Part shown: positions 8,019-13,711 of the stretch, piece by piece
Layout: every line of letters begins with the position of its first letter
Numbering within the stretch: position 1 is the first letter of the stretch
Assembly (NCBI GenBank): GCA_002699325.1
Contig: PABS01000085.1
Location: 8,606-22,316, forward strand
DNA length: 13,711 bases
Source: Ponticaulis sp.
Lineage (GTDB): Bacteria > Pseudomonadota > Alphaproteobacteria > Caulobacterales > Hyphomonadaceae
Direction of reading: 5' to 3'
The notes under the pieces: generated by a model
What the model was told of the DNA's origin: nothing
Database searches by the model: none
Seen by the model: the letters and a program-made list of their open reading frames with translations, nothing else
Made by a program: the position numbers and the translations under genes

Positions 8019-8038
8019 GTCCGTTCAACGAGCGGCGG

Positions 8039-8067
8039 TATATACGTCCGCTCGCTGTGAGACTCAA
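8039..8067 (-). promoter_or_regulatory. Promoter of the tRNA gene
   Basis: On the minus strand, a -35 box TTGAGT (8062-8067) and a -10 box TATATA (8039-8044) are separated by exactly 17 bases. The mature tRNA 5' end lies 21 bases beyond the -10 box. The bases just after the -10 are GC-rich (CCGCCGC), the discriminator type associated with stringent control of stable RNA. A GANTC site (8061-8065), the target of the alphaproteobacterial methylase CcrM, overlaps the -35 box. Confidence 0.65.
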
Positions 8068-8425
8068 GCGCCTGATTGCAAGTTTTTGGCGGTTTGCCCG
8101 GATTTGAAGACAAGAAGAGATGCCGTCTGTCGGGTCTCGCAGCTCCGACGCACAGAATCTGTCGGCTTTCACGGTTCGGTTCAGGGCTTTAAGGCCCAAC
8201 AGATGCGTAAAAACCGCTGTTCCAGTCCCCTGACACACCAGTGAGTTAAAACAGAGATAATCCTCAACCTGCCATCCCAATGATCATGTGCCCAAAAAAA
8301 CGCACATACACAGGAAGTTTCTTTCGTTTTATGGCCCTTTACAGAAAAAGACTTGCTACAGCCTTCGTTTTTGACTCAATTGCCACCCAGAATGACATGC
8401 ATTTTTATGCTATGAGGGGAAAAAG
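8068..8425. other. Gene-free stretch between the tRNA promoter and the Lrp/AsnC gene
   Basis: About 360 bases without a supportable gene; the only open frame of note is antisense through the tRNA and lacks protein character. The right half becomes A/T-richer than its neighbours, as expected for a regulatory region of the downstream regulator. It holds an inverted repeat ATGTGC-10-GCACAT (8286-8307) with seven A in the loop. A TTGACT (8371-8376) resembles a -35 box and overlaps a GANTC site (8373-8377), but no good -10 box follows at the right spacing. I see no clear terminator for either neighbour. Confidence 0.5.
8415..8420 (+). promoter_or_regulatory. Ribosome binding site supporting a TTG start
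   Basis: AGGGGA lies 5 bases before the TTG at 8426. An in-frame TGA at 8393-8395, with no ATG or GTG between, rules out a start further upstream. Confidence 0.7.
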
Positions 8426-8914
8426 TTGTCAGTTGAACTAGATCAAATCGACAAGAACATACTGGAACTGGTTCAGAACGATGCAAGCCTGTCTGTCGCA
8501 GAGATTGCAGACAAGGTTGGTCTCTCGTCGTCACCCTGCTGGCGACGCATTAAACGAATGGAGGAGCAGGGCGTTATCCAGCGTCGTGTCACCGTTCTCG
8601 ACCGAAATGCATTGGGTCTGAACTTCGAGGTTGTGGCTTCGGTTAAGCTTCAACTACCGAACCGGGACAATCTCGAGCAGTTCGAAGAAGCCATCAATTC
8701 CTGGCCTGAAGTCGTCGAATGCATGACCGTCACTGGTGCCGTGGACTATATCATCAGGGTGCTGACGCTCGACATGCATGCCTATGATGACTTCCTTCGC
8801 GACAAGCTTCTGTCTCTCGGACTGGTCTCAGACGTGCAATCCAGGATCATTGTGCGCGTGGCCAAACGAACAACGGCCGTTCCCCTCTCTCTCGTGGATG
8901 AGGGCAATAAATAG
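8426..8914 (+). CDS. Lrp/AsnC-family transcriptional regulator
   Basis: The 162-residue protein matches the family in length (E. coli Lrp is 164). Residues 4-62 are the winged helix-turn-helix: DQIDKNILELVQNDASLS, then AEIADKVGLSSSPCWRRIKRMEEQGVI, which contains the recognition helix. Residues about 65-145 form the RAM domain that binds amino acids and makes the octamer interface, with MTVTGAVDYIIRV (100-112) at the usual effector-sensing turn. Members act as global regulators or as local regulators of amino-acid genes. No amino-acid enzyme or exporter sits next to this one, so the target is not suggested by context. Translation starts at TTG, supported by a good ribosome site. The gene converges on the NTF2-like lipoprotein with 24 bases between the stops and no hairpin terminator there. 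Confidence 0.93.
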   Translation: MSVELDQIDKNILELVQNDASLSVAEIADKVGLSSSPCWRRIKRMEEQGVIQRRVTVLDRNALGLNFEVVASVKLQLPNRDNLEQFEEAINSWPEVVECMTVTGAVDYIIRVLTLDMHAYDDFLRDKLLSLGLVSDVQSRIIVRVAKRTTAVPLSLVDEGNK

Positions 8915-8938
8915 TCTGGTGACGCCGCGGAGAAATGT

Positions 8939-9400
8939 TCAGTCGCCGCTGGATGTGTGATCGGAAACGATGAGCCAATTCTCTCCAAATTTACGGAAAT
9001 GCAGCGTGAAAAGCCCCCTGGGCCGATCGGCTTCGCGCTGCAATTCCCATCTGCCGAAGACAAGCGCATCATCCTGGTCGGCGAGTGTCACCGTGAGATC
9101 GGAAAAGCTGAGCGTGCCCATCTTGGATGCGCCGTCATAAGACCTGAGGTATCGGTCCAGGGTCGCCTGCCAGCCATAGGTGATGTTGCCGCCAGAGGCG
9201 AAGCGCAGATCCGCATTCTGCCAGTAGCCTTCCATGAAGGCGGGAATATCTCCGCGATTCCAGGCGTCCTGCTGATCACTGAGAACGGATTTGATTGCGA
9301 CCGTTTCCGCATCAACATCCACAGGCATTTTTTGCGCGGACACGCATGACGCCAGGAATACGAGCGCAGCAAGAGCTAACGTCCGAAAACTATGATGCAT
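8939..9400 (-). CDS. Small lipoprotein with SnoaL/DUF4440-like NTF2 fold
   Basis: The 153-residue protein begins with a lipoprotein signal (LALAALVFLASC; Cys19 lipidated), so it is tethered to a membrane. Residues about 33-150 fit the NTF2-like fold of the DUF4440/SnoaL group: IKSVLSDQQDAWNRGDIPAFMEGYW (37-61) forms the first helices, followed by a β-sheet with DALVFGRWEL (111-120) and the closing LHFRKFGENWLIVSDHTS (133-150). Such proteins range from enzymes to ligand-binding or association domains, and no catalytic set is evident. The frame stays open upstream to 9601, but the ATG at 9398-9400 has an AAAGGA 6 bases ahead and is followed directly by the signal peptide. It diverges from the second GNAT gene. 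Confidence 0.8.
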   Translation of the reverse strand: MHHSFRTLALAALVFLASCVSAQKMPVDVDAETVAIKSVLSDQQDAWNRGDIPAFMEGYWQNADLRFASGGNITYGWQATLDRYLRSYDGASKMGTLSFSDLTVTLADQDDALVFGRWELQREADRPRGLFTLHFRKFGENWLIVSDHTSSGD

Positions 9401-9406
9401 GAACAA

Positions 9407-9412
9407 TCCTTT
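9407..9412 (-). promoter_or_regulatory. Ribosome binding site deciding the NTF2-like lipoprotein start
   Basis: AAAGGA on the minus strand lies 6 bases before the ATG at 9400. This fixes the start at the signal peptide and rejects longer in-frame readings. Confidence 0.75.
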
Positions 9413-9478
9413 CACCGCCCGGAGTGATTGGAGATTTTCATTTTCACCCGCATCGAGCAAGGTATTCCCCAACGAGAC

Positions 9479-9502
9479 ACTGGAAGATAACTTCCGTCCA
9501 GT
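9479..9502. repeat. Inverted repeat between divergent genes
   Basis: ACTGGA (9479-9484) and TCCAGT (9497-9502) are inverted copies around 12 bases. A nested perfect hairpin GGAAG-ATAA-CTTCC (9482-9495) uses some of the same bases. The repeat lies 20 bases upstream of the second GNAT start and 79 bases from the lipoprotein start, so a regulator site is possible. Chance is also possible. Confidence 0.35.
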
Positions 9503-9521
9503 CTCTAAACGACGAGTCCGT

Positions 9522-9992
9522 ATGACTGACCCAACCCAAGATCTTATCTTCCGCGATGCAGAAGCGTCTGACATTCGCGAAATCCTCGACCTGATTATCA
9601 ACGGGGTGCCGCCTGGTGCGCCGCCCCGGATTGAGGATGCGCCACTCGAAAATTATAAAGCGGCTTTCACAGCAATTACAGAAGACCCAAACCATAGACT
9701 GATCGTTGGCGAGCTGGGCGGACAGGTCGTCGCAACCATGCAGATGATCGTCATTCCGACACTCCCCAATGGCGGCATGACCCGAATGGAACTTGAAAGC
9801 GTTCACGTATCACCCGAGTTTCGTGGCGGTGGGATTGGCCGAAAATTACTGGACCTGGCAGTCGAATACGCCCGAGAGAAAAATGCTGGCGTCATCCAGC
9901 TCACCAGCAATAAGTCGCGCAAGGATGCCCACCGATTTTACGAGCGCTTTGGGTTCGCGCAGTCTCACGAGGGCTTCAAACTCTATCTGTGA
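9522..9992 (+). CDS. GNAT-family N-acetyltransferase
   Basis: This 156-residue acetyltransferase is unrelated in detail to the one at 3526. IFRDAEASDIREILDLI (9-25) is the common N-terminal strand-helix. MELESVHVSPEFRGGGIG (89-106) is motif A, with R101-G-G-G-I-G106 holding acetyl-CoA. LTSNKSRKDAHRFYERFGF (127-145) is motif B, in which the Tyr of HRFYERFGF is the usual general acid. This layout is close to small single-domain GNATs that acetylate amino acids, small amines or antibiotics; the substrate cannot be assigned. The ATG at 9522 starts a normal domain although its ribosome site is weak. A longer reading back to 9399 would overlap the divergent lipoprotein start. It ends 2 bases from the convergent ABC-F gene. 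Confidence 0.88.
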   Translation: MTDPTQDLIFRDAEASDIREILDLIINGVPPGAPPRIEDAPLENYKAAFTAITEDPNHRLIVGELGGQVVATMQMIVIPTLPNGGMTRMELESVHVSPEFRGGGIGRKLLDLAVEYAREKNAGVIQLTSNKSRKDAHRFYERFGFAQSHEGFKLYL

Positions 9993-9994
9993 CT

Positions 9995-11908
9995 TCAGCT
10001 TTCAGCCACGGCCGCTTCATAGGCTTCAGATACTTCGAGCCATTCCATCTCTGCCGTCTCAGCAACCGCCACCTGTTCAGCGCGGGCCTTCATCAGATTC
10101 TGCATGTCTTCAGAAGACAGACCGGGCTGAACGAGCGCCTCGTCAATCTCAGCGATCTTATTCTGTGCCGCTTCCAGCCGTTTTTCAGCTGCGTCAGCTT
10201 TTTTCTTGAGCGGTGCCGCCGCTTTGCGCGCCTCGGCAGCACGTTGTCTCTCTGCGGCCTTGTCGACCTTCTGAGCTGGCTTTGGCTCAGCTTCGACTGG
10301 CTTGGCAGGCGGCGGCGCTTTAGAGGTGTCACGGTCGGCTGACATGACGAGCTTTTTGTAATCGTTCAGGTCGCCATCATATTCTTTCGCCCGACCATCC
10401 TTCACCAGCCAGAGCTGGTCGGCGGTGCCTTCTGCCAGATAGACATCGTGCGTGATCAGGAGAACAGCGCCGCGATAGTCGTTCAGCGCGTAAATCAGCG
10501 CCTCACGGCTATCAATATCGAGGTGAGAGGTCGGTTCATCGAGGATCAGAATATGCGGGTCTTCCATGGCCATCAGGCCCATGAGAAGGCGCACTTTCTC
10601 TCCCCCGGATAGCTTCTGAACCTTGGTTTCGACCTTCTCGACCGGAAAGCCAATCTGCGCGCATTTGGCGCGAACCTTGGCCGGAAGCGTATCTTTCGGC
10701 ATGGCGCGGCGGATATGGTCAAACACCGTGTCGCCGGGGATCAGTTCATCCATCTGATCCTGGCTGAAATACCCGATTTTCACCGATCCGGGCGCTTTGC
10801 GCTCACCCGACATGAGATCCAGCCGCTGGGCGATGGATTTGACCAGAGTGGTTTTGCCCTGCCCGTTTGTGCCAACAATCGCAATCCGGTCATCCGGGTC
10901 GACGCGCAGATTTACATCCGTGAGGATACGCGCGTTTTCGCCATATCCCAGATCCGCGTCGCGCAGCTCCAGAAGTGGTGGCGCGAGCTGGGCGTCTGGC
11001 GCTTCGAACTTGAAGGGCACGGTCCGCTCAGAGATCGGGACGGCAATATCCTTCATGCGCTCGATCATCTTGATGCGTGACTGGGCCTGAGTGGCTTTTG
11101 ACGCCTTGGCGCGGAAGCGATCGACAAAGCTCTGCAGGTGTGCACGTTCGGCGTCCTGCTTTTTCTTCATGGCCTCTAGCTGAGCATGCCGAATGGCACG
11201 CAGCTTCAGATAGTCGTCATAGCCGCCGGTGGTGAGCTCGAGCTTTTTCTGCTCCAGGGCCAATGTATGTGTCACGCAGGCGTTGAGCATTTCGCGGTCG
11301 TGACTGACCAGGATCACCGTGTTCGGATAGGCCCGGAGATAGCCCTCAAGCCAGGCCGCGCCTTCAAGGTCGAGATAGTTGGTCGGCTCGTCGAGCAGGA
11401 GCACATCTGGCTGGGCGAAGAGGACGCCGGCGATCGCCGCGCGCATCCGCCAGCCGCCTGAAAACTCTTTCGTGGGCCGGTAAAGGTCCTGTGGCGTGAA
11501 CCCAAGGCCCATCAGCACCTCGCTGGCGCGCGCTTCACCCGACCAGGCGTCGATATCCAGGAGGCGTTCATGGATATGCGCAATGCGATCCGGATCCGTC
11601 GCAGTTTCGCTTTCTGTCATCAGCGCATGGCGTTCGGCGTCGGCCTTAAGAACCACATCCAGAATCGTCTCGTCAGAGGGCTGAACTTCCTGCGCCACCC
11701 AGCCGAGCGTTGCGCCTTCATTGAAGCGGATTGGCTGGTCTTTAGTCGGGTTCTGATGCGCTTCTTTTATGAGGCCCAAAAGGGTCGACTTGCCCGTACC
11801 GTTGCGGCCCACAAGGCCGACTTTCCAGCCCTTTGAGAGCTGGGCCGAAGCGCCCTCAAACAGGGTGCGCGTGCCGAAGGCAAAATCGAGATCTGTAATC
11901 GTAAGCAT
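9995..11908 (-). CDS. ABC-F family ATPase, YheS type
   Basis: The 637-residue protein (same length as E. coli YheS) has two ATP-binding cassettes and no membrane segments. ABC-F proteins bind the ribosomal E site and relieve stalled or antibiotic-bound ribosomes. Cassette 1 has GRNGTGKST (34-42), FSGGW (149-153) and LLLDEPTNYLD (170-180). Cassette 2 has GTNGQGKTT (346-354), LSGGE (433-437) and LILDEPTSHLD (454-464). Between them is the ribosome-contacting linker, with FVDRFRAKASKATQAQSRIK (261-280), the wording typical of the YheS group. Residues about 525-637 are a Pro/Ala/Lys-rich stretch then a predicted coiled coil. I chose the ATG at 11908 because LTITDLDFAFG is the normal beginning; an in-frame ATG at 11938 would add ten residues encoded across a perfect hairpin. 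The gene is last in a minus-strand series and ends 2 bases from the convergent acetyltransferase. Confidence 0.93.
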   Translation of the reverse strand: MLTITDLDFAFGTRTLFEGASAQLSKGWKVGLVGRNGTGKSTLLGLIKEAHQNPTKDQPIRFNEGATLGWVAQEVQPSDETILDVVLKADAERHALMTESETATDPDRIAHIHERLLDIDAWSGEARASEVLMGLGFTPQDLYRPTKEFSGGWRMRAAIAGVLFAQPDVLLLDEPTNYLDLEGAAWLEGYLRAYPNTVILVSHDREMLNACVTHTLALEQKKLELTTGGYDDYLKLRAIRHAQLEAMKKKQDAERAHLQSFVDRFRAKASKATQAQSRIKMIERMKDIAVPISERTVPFKFEAPDAQLAPPLLELRDADLGYGENARILTDVNLRVDPDDRIAIVGTNGQGKTTLVKSIAQRLDLMSGERKAPGSVKIGYFSQDQMDELIPGDTVFDHIRRAMPKDTLPAKVRAKCAQIGFPVEKVETKVQKLSGGEKVRLLMGLMAMEDPHILILDEPTSHLDIDSREALIYALNDYRGAVLLITHDVYLAEGTADQLWLVKDGRAKEYDGDLNDYKKLVMSADRDTSKAPPPAKPVEAEPKPAQKVDKAAERQRAAEARKAAAPLKKKADAAEKRLEAAQNKIAEIDEALVQPGLSSEDMQNLMKARAEQVAVAETAEMEWLEVSEAYEAAVAES

Positions 11909-11911
11909 AAC

Positions 11912-11930
11912 GCCCGCTTGTGGAGCGGGC
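11912..11930 (-). repeat. Perfect GC-rich hairpin just upstream of the ABC-F start
   Basis: GCCCGCT and AGCGGGC are perfect inverted arms of 7 bp around a 5-base loop (11919-11923). The hairpin ends 3 bases before the ATG at 11908, where the ribosome would bind. No T run follows on either strand, so a standard terminator is unlikely. It could control ABC-F translation or mark the end of the upstream message. Confidence 0.55.
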
Positions 11931-11965
11931 GCATGCAAAACTCAACCGGTTTTCACGTCAGGACG

Positions 11966-12754
11966 TCATTCTGTTGGGAAGACGATGAAGTCCTTGCCGG
12001 AATAACCGCGACGCCGGGCGCAAACCTCATAGCCCTCGCGACTGCCTTCATCATTGGTATTGCCTTCAATCGTGTGGAACAGGGTCTCTTCAGCTTCGTG
12101 CACAAAGCCCGTATGGGTCCAGTCTGTGCTTGTTCGGCGATTGAGAAAGATAGTGCCCGGCGGAAGACCTTCCGGCGGCACACCTTCCTCGACAAACATG
12201 CCGGCCGCCCTGGCCTGCGCCGCCAGGGAGTCACAGGAGAACGAGCCGGATATTGGCATTCGGCGGTCCAGCAGCTCGCAGGCCTGTTCCATCAGAAAGG
12301 TGACAAAGCCTGCGCACCAGGGCCAGGCATTGCCTTCATGGCCTTTCATATACAGTCGAACCCATGGCCCCCGATTCTGGCCGCCGGTCTCCACCGGATG
12401 AACGGCCAGATGAGCACGGGCGCGTTCGAGCACTGCAAAGCTCAGCTTTTCTGAATTGTTGGAGGTCGCTTTCAGAACCGCCAGCATGTCTGCAACAAGA
12501 ACCGCCCAGGTGATGGGGCCGACCTCGCCATCATCGACCAGATTGTTGGCGCGCTGAAATTCCCTGACTGTTGTTTCGGTGACAGGGCCGTAGTCTTCAT
12601 CAATCACCAGAGATAACCCGTTCAGGCAGAGCCATTCCTGAACGCGCCGCGCAGCCATGCCGCGCTTGCCCTTTTTGATGAGTTCCGGGCATTCCACTTC
12701 ATCGCGGATCCACGGGAAAAGCGGGCCTGTATTCTCACTATAAGTGTAGCGCAT
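11966..12754 (-). CDS. Peptidoglycan-binding and CHAP-like amidase protein
   Basis: The 262-residue protein joins a peptidoglycan-binding domain (about 27-90: GKRGMAARRVQEWLCLNG, DYGPVTETTVREFQRANNL, GEVGPITWAVL) to a cysteine amidase/peptidase domain (about 105-258). The second domain shows WCAGFV (146-151) with nucleophile Cys147, HTGFV (214-218) with His214, and TIEGN (228-232) offering the third catalytic residue, the pattern of CHAP and related NlpC/P60-type enzymes. These cut peptide or amide bonds in peptidoglycan. There is no signal peptide or membrane segment, so export is unexplained. The ATG follows GGGGGAGG by only 2 bases, a tight spacing. It lies 57 bp after the flavodoxin-like gene and 57 bp before the ABC-F gene, with a possible promoter of its own. 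There is no phage gene nearby. Function could be wall remodelling, a secreted lysin or a domesticated phage lysin. Confidence 0.8.
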   Translation of the reverse strand: MRYTYSENTGPLFPWIRDEVECPELIKKGKRGMAARRVQEWLCLNGLSLVIDEDYGPVTETTVREFQRANNLVDDGEVGPITWAVLVADMLAVLKATSNNSEKLSFAVLERARAHLAVHPVETGGQNRGPWVRLYMKGHEGNAWPWCAGFVTFLMEQACELLDRRMPISGSFSCDSLAAQARAAGMFVEEGVPPEGLPPGTIFLNRRTSTDWTHTGFVHEAEETLFHTIEGNTNDEGSREGYEVCARRRGYSGKDFIVFPTE

Positions 12755-12776
12755 GGCCTCCCCCGATTTCTGAACG

Positions 12777-12782
12777 AGTATA
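12777..12782 (-). promoter_or_regulatory. Possible -10 box for the CHAP gene
   Basis: TATACT on the minus strand matches the -10 consensus at 5 of 6 bases and lies 22 bases before the ATG at 12754. The hexamer 17 bases further upstream is TCCACC, a poor -35. Transcription from here would give a very short leader still holding the ribosome site. Confidence 0.35.
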
Positions 12783-12811
12783 ACTGCATGCCGCTGACCG
12801 GTGGATTTCGA

Positions 12812-13525
12812 CTATCCAGGCAGCGAAAATCCGAACGATTCCCCATTATTCAGCGCGTTCCGGTCATTGCCCGTGTTTGGATAACCTGAGTTCGCTCTCA
12901 GCATCCGCGCAAGGTGGATCAGATTCCAGCTCATAATGGTGCAGTTCTGCTTAGTGAAGTTATTGTCAAAGCCTGCGCGGCTCTGGTCATCCAGTTCGTC
13001 GCCGAATGACAGCCCAGGCCCCACTTCGCCAATCCACCCACAATCGGCCTGTGGCGGGATCGTGTATCCAAGATGCTGGAGCGCAAACAGCAGCGTCATG
13101 GAGGTATGCTTGATACCGTCTTCATTGCCCGTGATGATCGCGCCGCCTGTCTTGCCGTAGAAAAGGCTCTGCCCCTTGTCATTCAACTCACCGGACATGG
13201 CATAAAGCCGCTCGATCAGAACGCGGCAGAGCGAACTTTCCTCACCCAGCCAGAGCGGTGTGCCGATAACCAGGATATCGGCATCCCGTATGCGCGGCCA
13301 TATCTCCGGCCACTCATCGGTCGGCCAGCCTTGTTCGGTCATATCGGGATAAACGCCCGGAGCGATCTGATGGCTCGCCATGTGAAGCCAATCCACACTC
13401 ACACCCTGTTGTTCCAGTATGCCGGAGGAGGCTTTCATCAGCGTTGCTGTATGAGACTCCCCGGCATCGCGCTTCAGGCTACAGTTGACGTAAATAGCTT
13501 TGAGGTCATGTCCGGCTTCAGCCAT
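12812..13525 (-). CDS. Flavodoxin-like NAD(P)H-dependent FMN oxidoreductase
   Basis: The 237-residue soluble protein has the flavodoxin-like fold of NADPH-dependent FMN reductases, which pass electrons from NAD(P)H through bound FMN to quinones, metals or other acceptors. AIYVNCSLKRD (10-20) is the first strand plus the FMN-phosphate loop. ADILVIGTPLWLGEESS (82-98) and GAIITGNEDGIKH (128-140) are the second and third flavin loops, and GIKHTSMTLLFALQHLGYTIPPQADCGWIGEVGPG follows as the conserved helix-strand with aromatic residues. The Asn/Gly-rich tail after NLIHLARML (201-209) is also seen in this subgroup. The ATG at 13525 has an AAAGGAG 6 bases upstream. It lies 36 bp after the membrane protein gene and 57 bp before the CHAP gene, all on minus, so co-transcription is likely at least with the former. 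The electron acceptor is unknown. Confidence 0.85.
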   Translation of the reverse strand: MAEAGHDLKAIYVNCSLKRDAGESHTATLMKASSGILEQQGVSVDWLHMASHQIAPGVYPDMTEQGWPTDEWPEIWPRIRDADILVIGTPLWLGEESSLCRVLIERLYAMSGELNDKGQSLFYGKTGGAIITGNEDGIKHTSMTLLFALQHLGYTIPPQADCGWIGEVGPGLSFGDELDDQSRAGFDNNFTKQNCTIMSWNLIHLARMLRANSGYPNTGNDRNALNNGESFGFSLPG

Positions 13526-13531
13526 GGGAGA

Positions 13532-13538
13532 CTCCTTT
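13532..13538 (-). promoter_or_regulatory. Strong ribosome binding site of the flavodoxin-like gene
   Basis: AAAGGAG on the minus strand lies 6 bases before the ATG at 13525 and is the clearest ribosome site in the window. Confidence 0.7.
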
Positions 13539-13561
13539 CTGGGTTGACCAGAAACAGCCCG

Positions 13562-13711
13562 TCAGGCCGCCGAAAGTTCCTCATCCATTCGCAGGCGCGG
13601 CAGAAGAAGGCAGGCAAGCGCCGCCCCCTCCACGAGGATCGCAGCGAGCGCCACGCTGGCAAGGCCCTGCTCGATGACAGGAGCGAGAAGCGCAGTTCCC
13701 CCCGAGGCAAT
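13562..13711 (-). CDS. C-terminal end of a probable membrane transport protein
   Basis: Only the last 49 residues are present; the gene enters from the right edge on minus and stops with TGA at 13562-13564. The segment is Ala/Leu-rich and hydrophobic (GLASVALAAILVEGAALACLLL), consistent with a final membrane helix, followed by a short charged tail PRLRMDEELSAA. This is how many major-facilitator transporters end, but the fragment is too short to name a family. It is 36 bp upstream of the flavodoxin-like gene on the same strand. Confidence 0.5.
   Translation of the reverse strand: MASGGTALLAPVIEQGLASVALAAILVEGAALACLLLPRLRMDEELSAA

Noticed and set aside
8155..8215. Possible small RNA in the gene-free stretch, suggested by the short GGGC/GCCC repeat
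   Set aside because: The stem is only 4 pairs, with no promoter and no T-tract terminator around it.
7996..8280. Minus-strand open frame running through the tRNA promoter into the tRNA
   Set aside because: It overlaps a structurally complete tRNA and has no protein character.
9401..9601. N-terminal extension of the NTF2-like lipoprotein
   Set aside because: It overlaps the divergent GNAT gene, and the inner ATG has a strong ribosome site directly before a lipoprotein signal.
11912..11930. The hairpin as a factor-independent terminator for the CHAP gene
   Set aside because: There is no T run after the stem on either strand.
11918..12454. Plus-strand open frame of about 178 codons opposite the CHAP gene
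   Set aside because: It is antisense to a gene with catalytic motifs in order, and its translation looks like random reading.
1..13711. A novel defence, mobile or biosynthetic system
   Set aside because: Every gene falls into a common family, and I found no recombinase, long repeat, array or multi-gene enzyme set that would support one.

Overview
The window looks like ordinary chromosomal DNA from an alphaproteobacterium, possibly a marine stalked or budding type (Hyphomonadaceae-like). This rests on protein flavour, on moderately high G+C and on closely packed genes. It is an inference without a database search. I see no phage, insertion sequence, CRISPR array or toxin/defence island, and no clearly new multi-gene system.

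Layout from left to right. (1) The 3' end of a type IV prepilin peptidase gene (+) runs stop-to-stop into a TetR-family regulator (-). (2) Upstream of the TetR gene on the same strand lie a lipoprotein esterase of the CE15 (glucuronoyl esterase-like) family and a ROK-family sugar kinase, so kinase, esterase and regulator form one minus-strand series. (3) Divergent from the kinase are a GNAT acetyltransferase, the bifunctional NAD(P)H-hydrate repair enzyme Nnr and an exported S9A prolyl oligopeptidase, all on plus. (4) A tRNA with anticodon CAT lies on minus with a readable promoter, followed by about 360 bp without a gene. (5) An Lrp/AsnC regulator (+, TTG start) converges on a small NTF2-fold lipoprotein (-). 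A second GNAT gene diverges from that lipoprotein and converges, 2 bp apart, on an ABC-F ATPase. (6) The right end is a minus-strand series: the end of a membrane protein gene, a flavodoxin-like oxidoreductase, a peptidoglycan-binding/CHAP amidase and the YheS-type ABC-F ATPase.

Themes: envelope and exported functions (prepilin peptidase, two lipoproteins, exported peptidase, cell-wall amidase), metabolite repair and sugar phosphorylation (Nnr, ROK kinase), acetylation (two GNATs), translation (tRNA, ABC-F) and local regulators (TetR, Lrp). The kinase-esterase-TetR series is the only group with a hint of a shared role, in sugar or uronate-ester handling. The best leads are the apparent relocation of the catalytic acid in the esterase, the CHAP amidase without a signal peptide, and a perfect hairpin just ahead of the probable ABC-F start codon.
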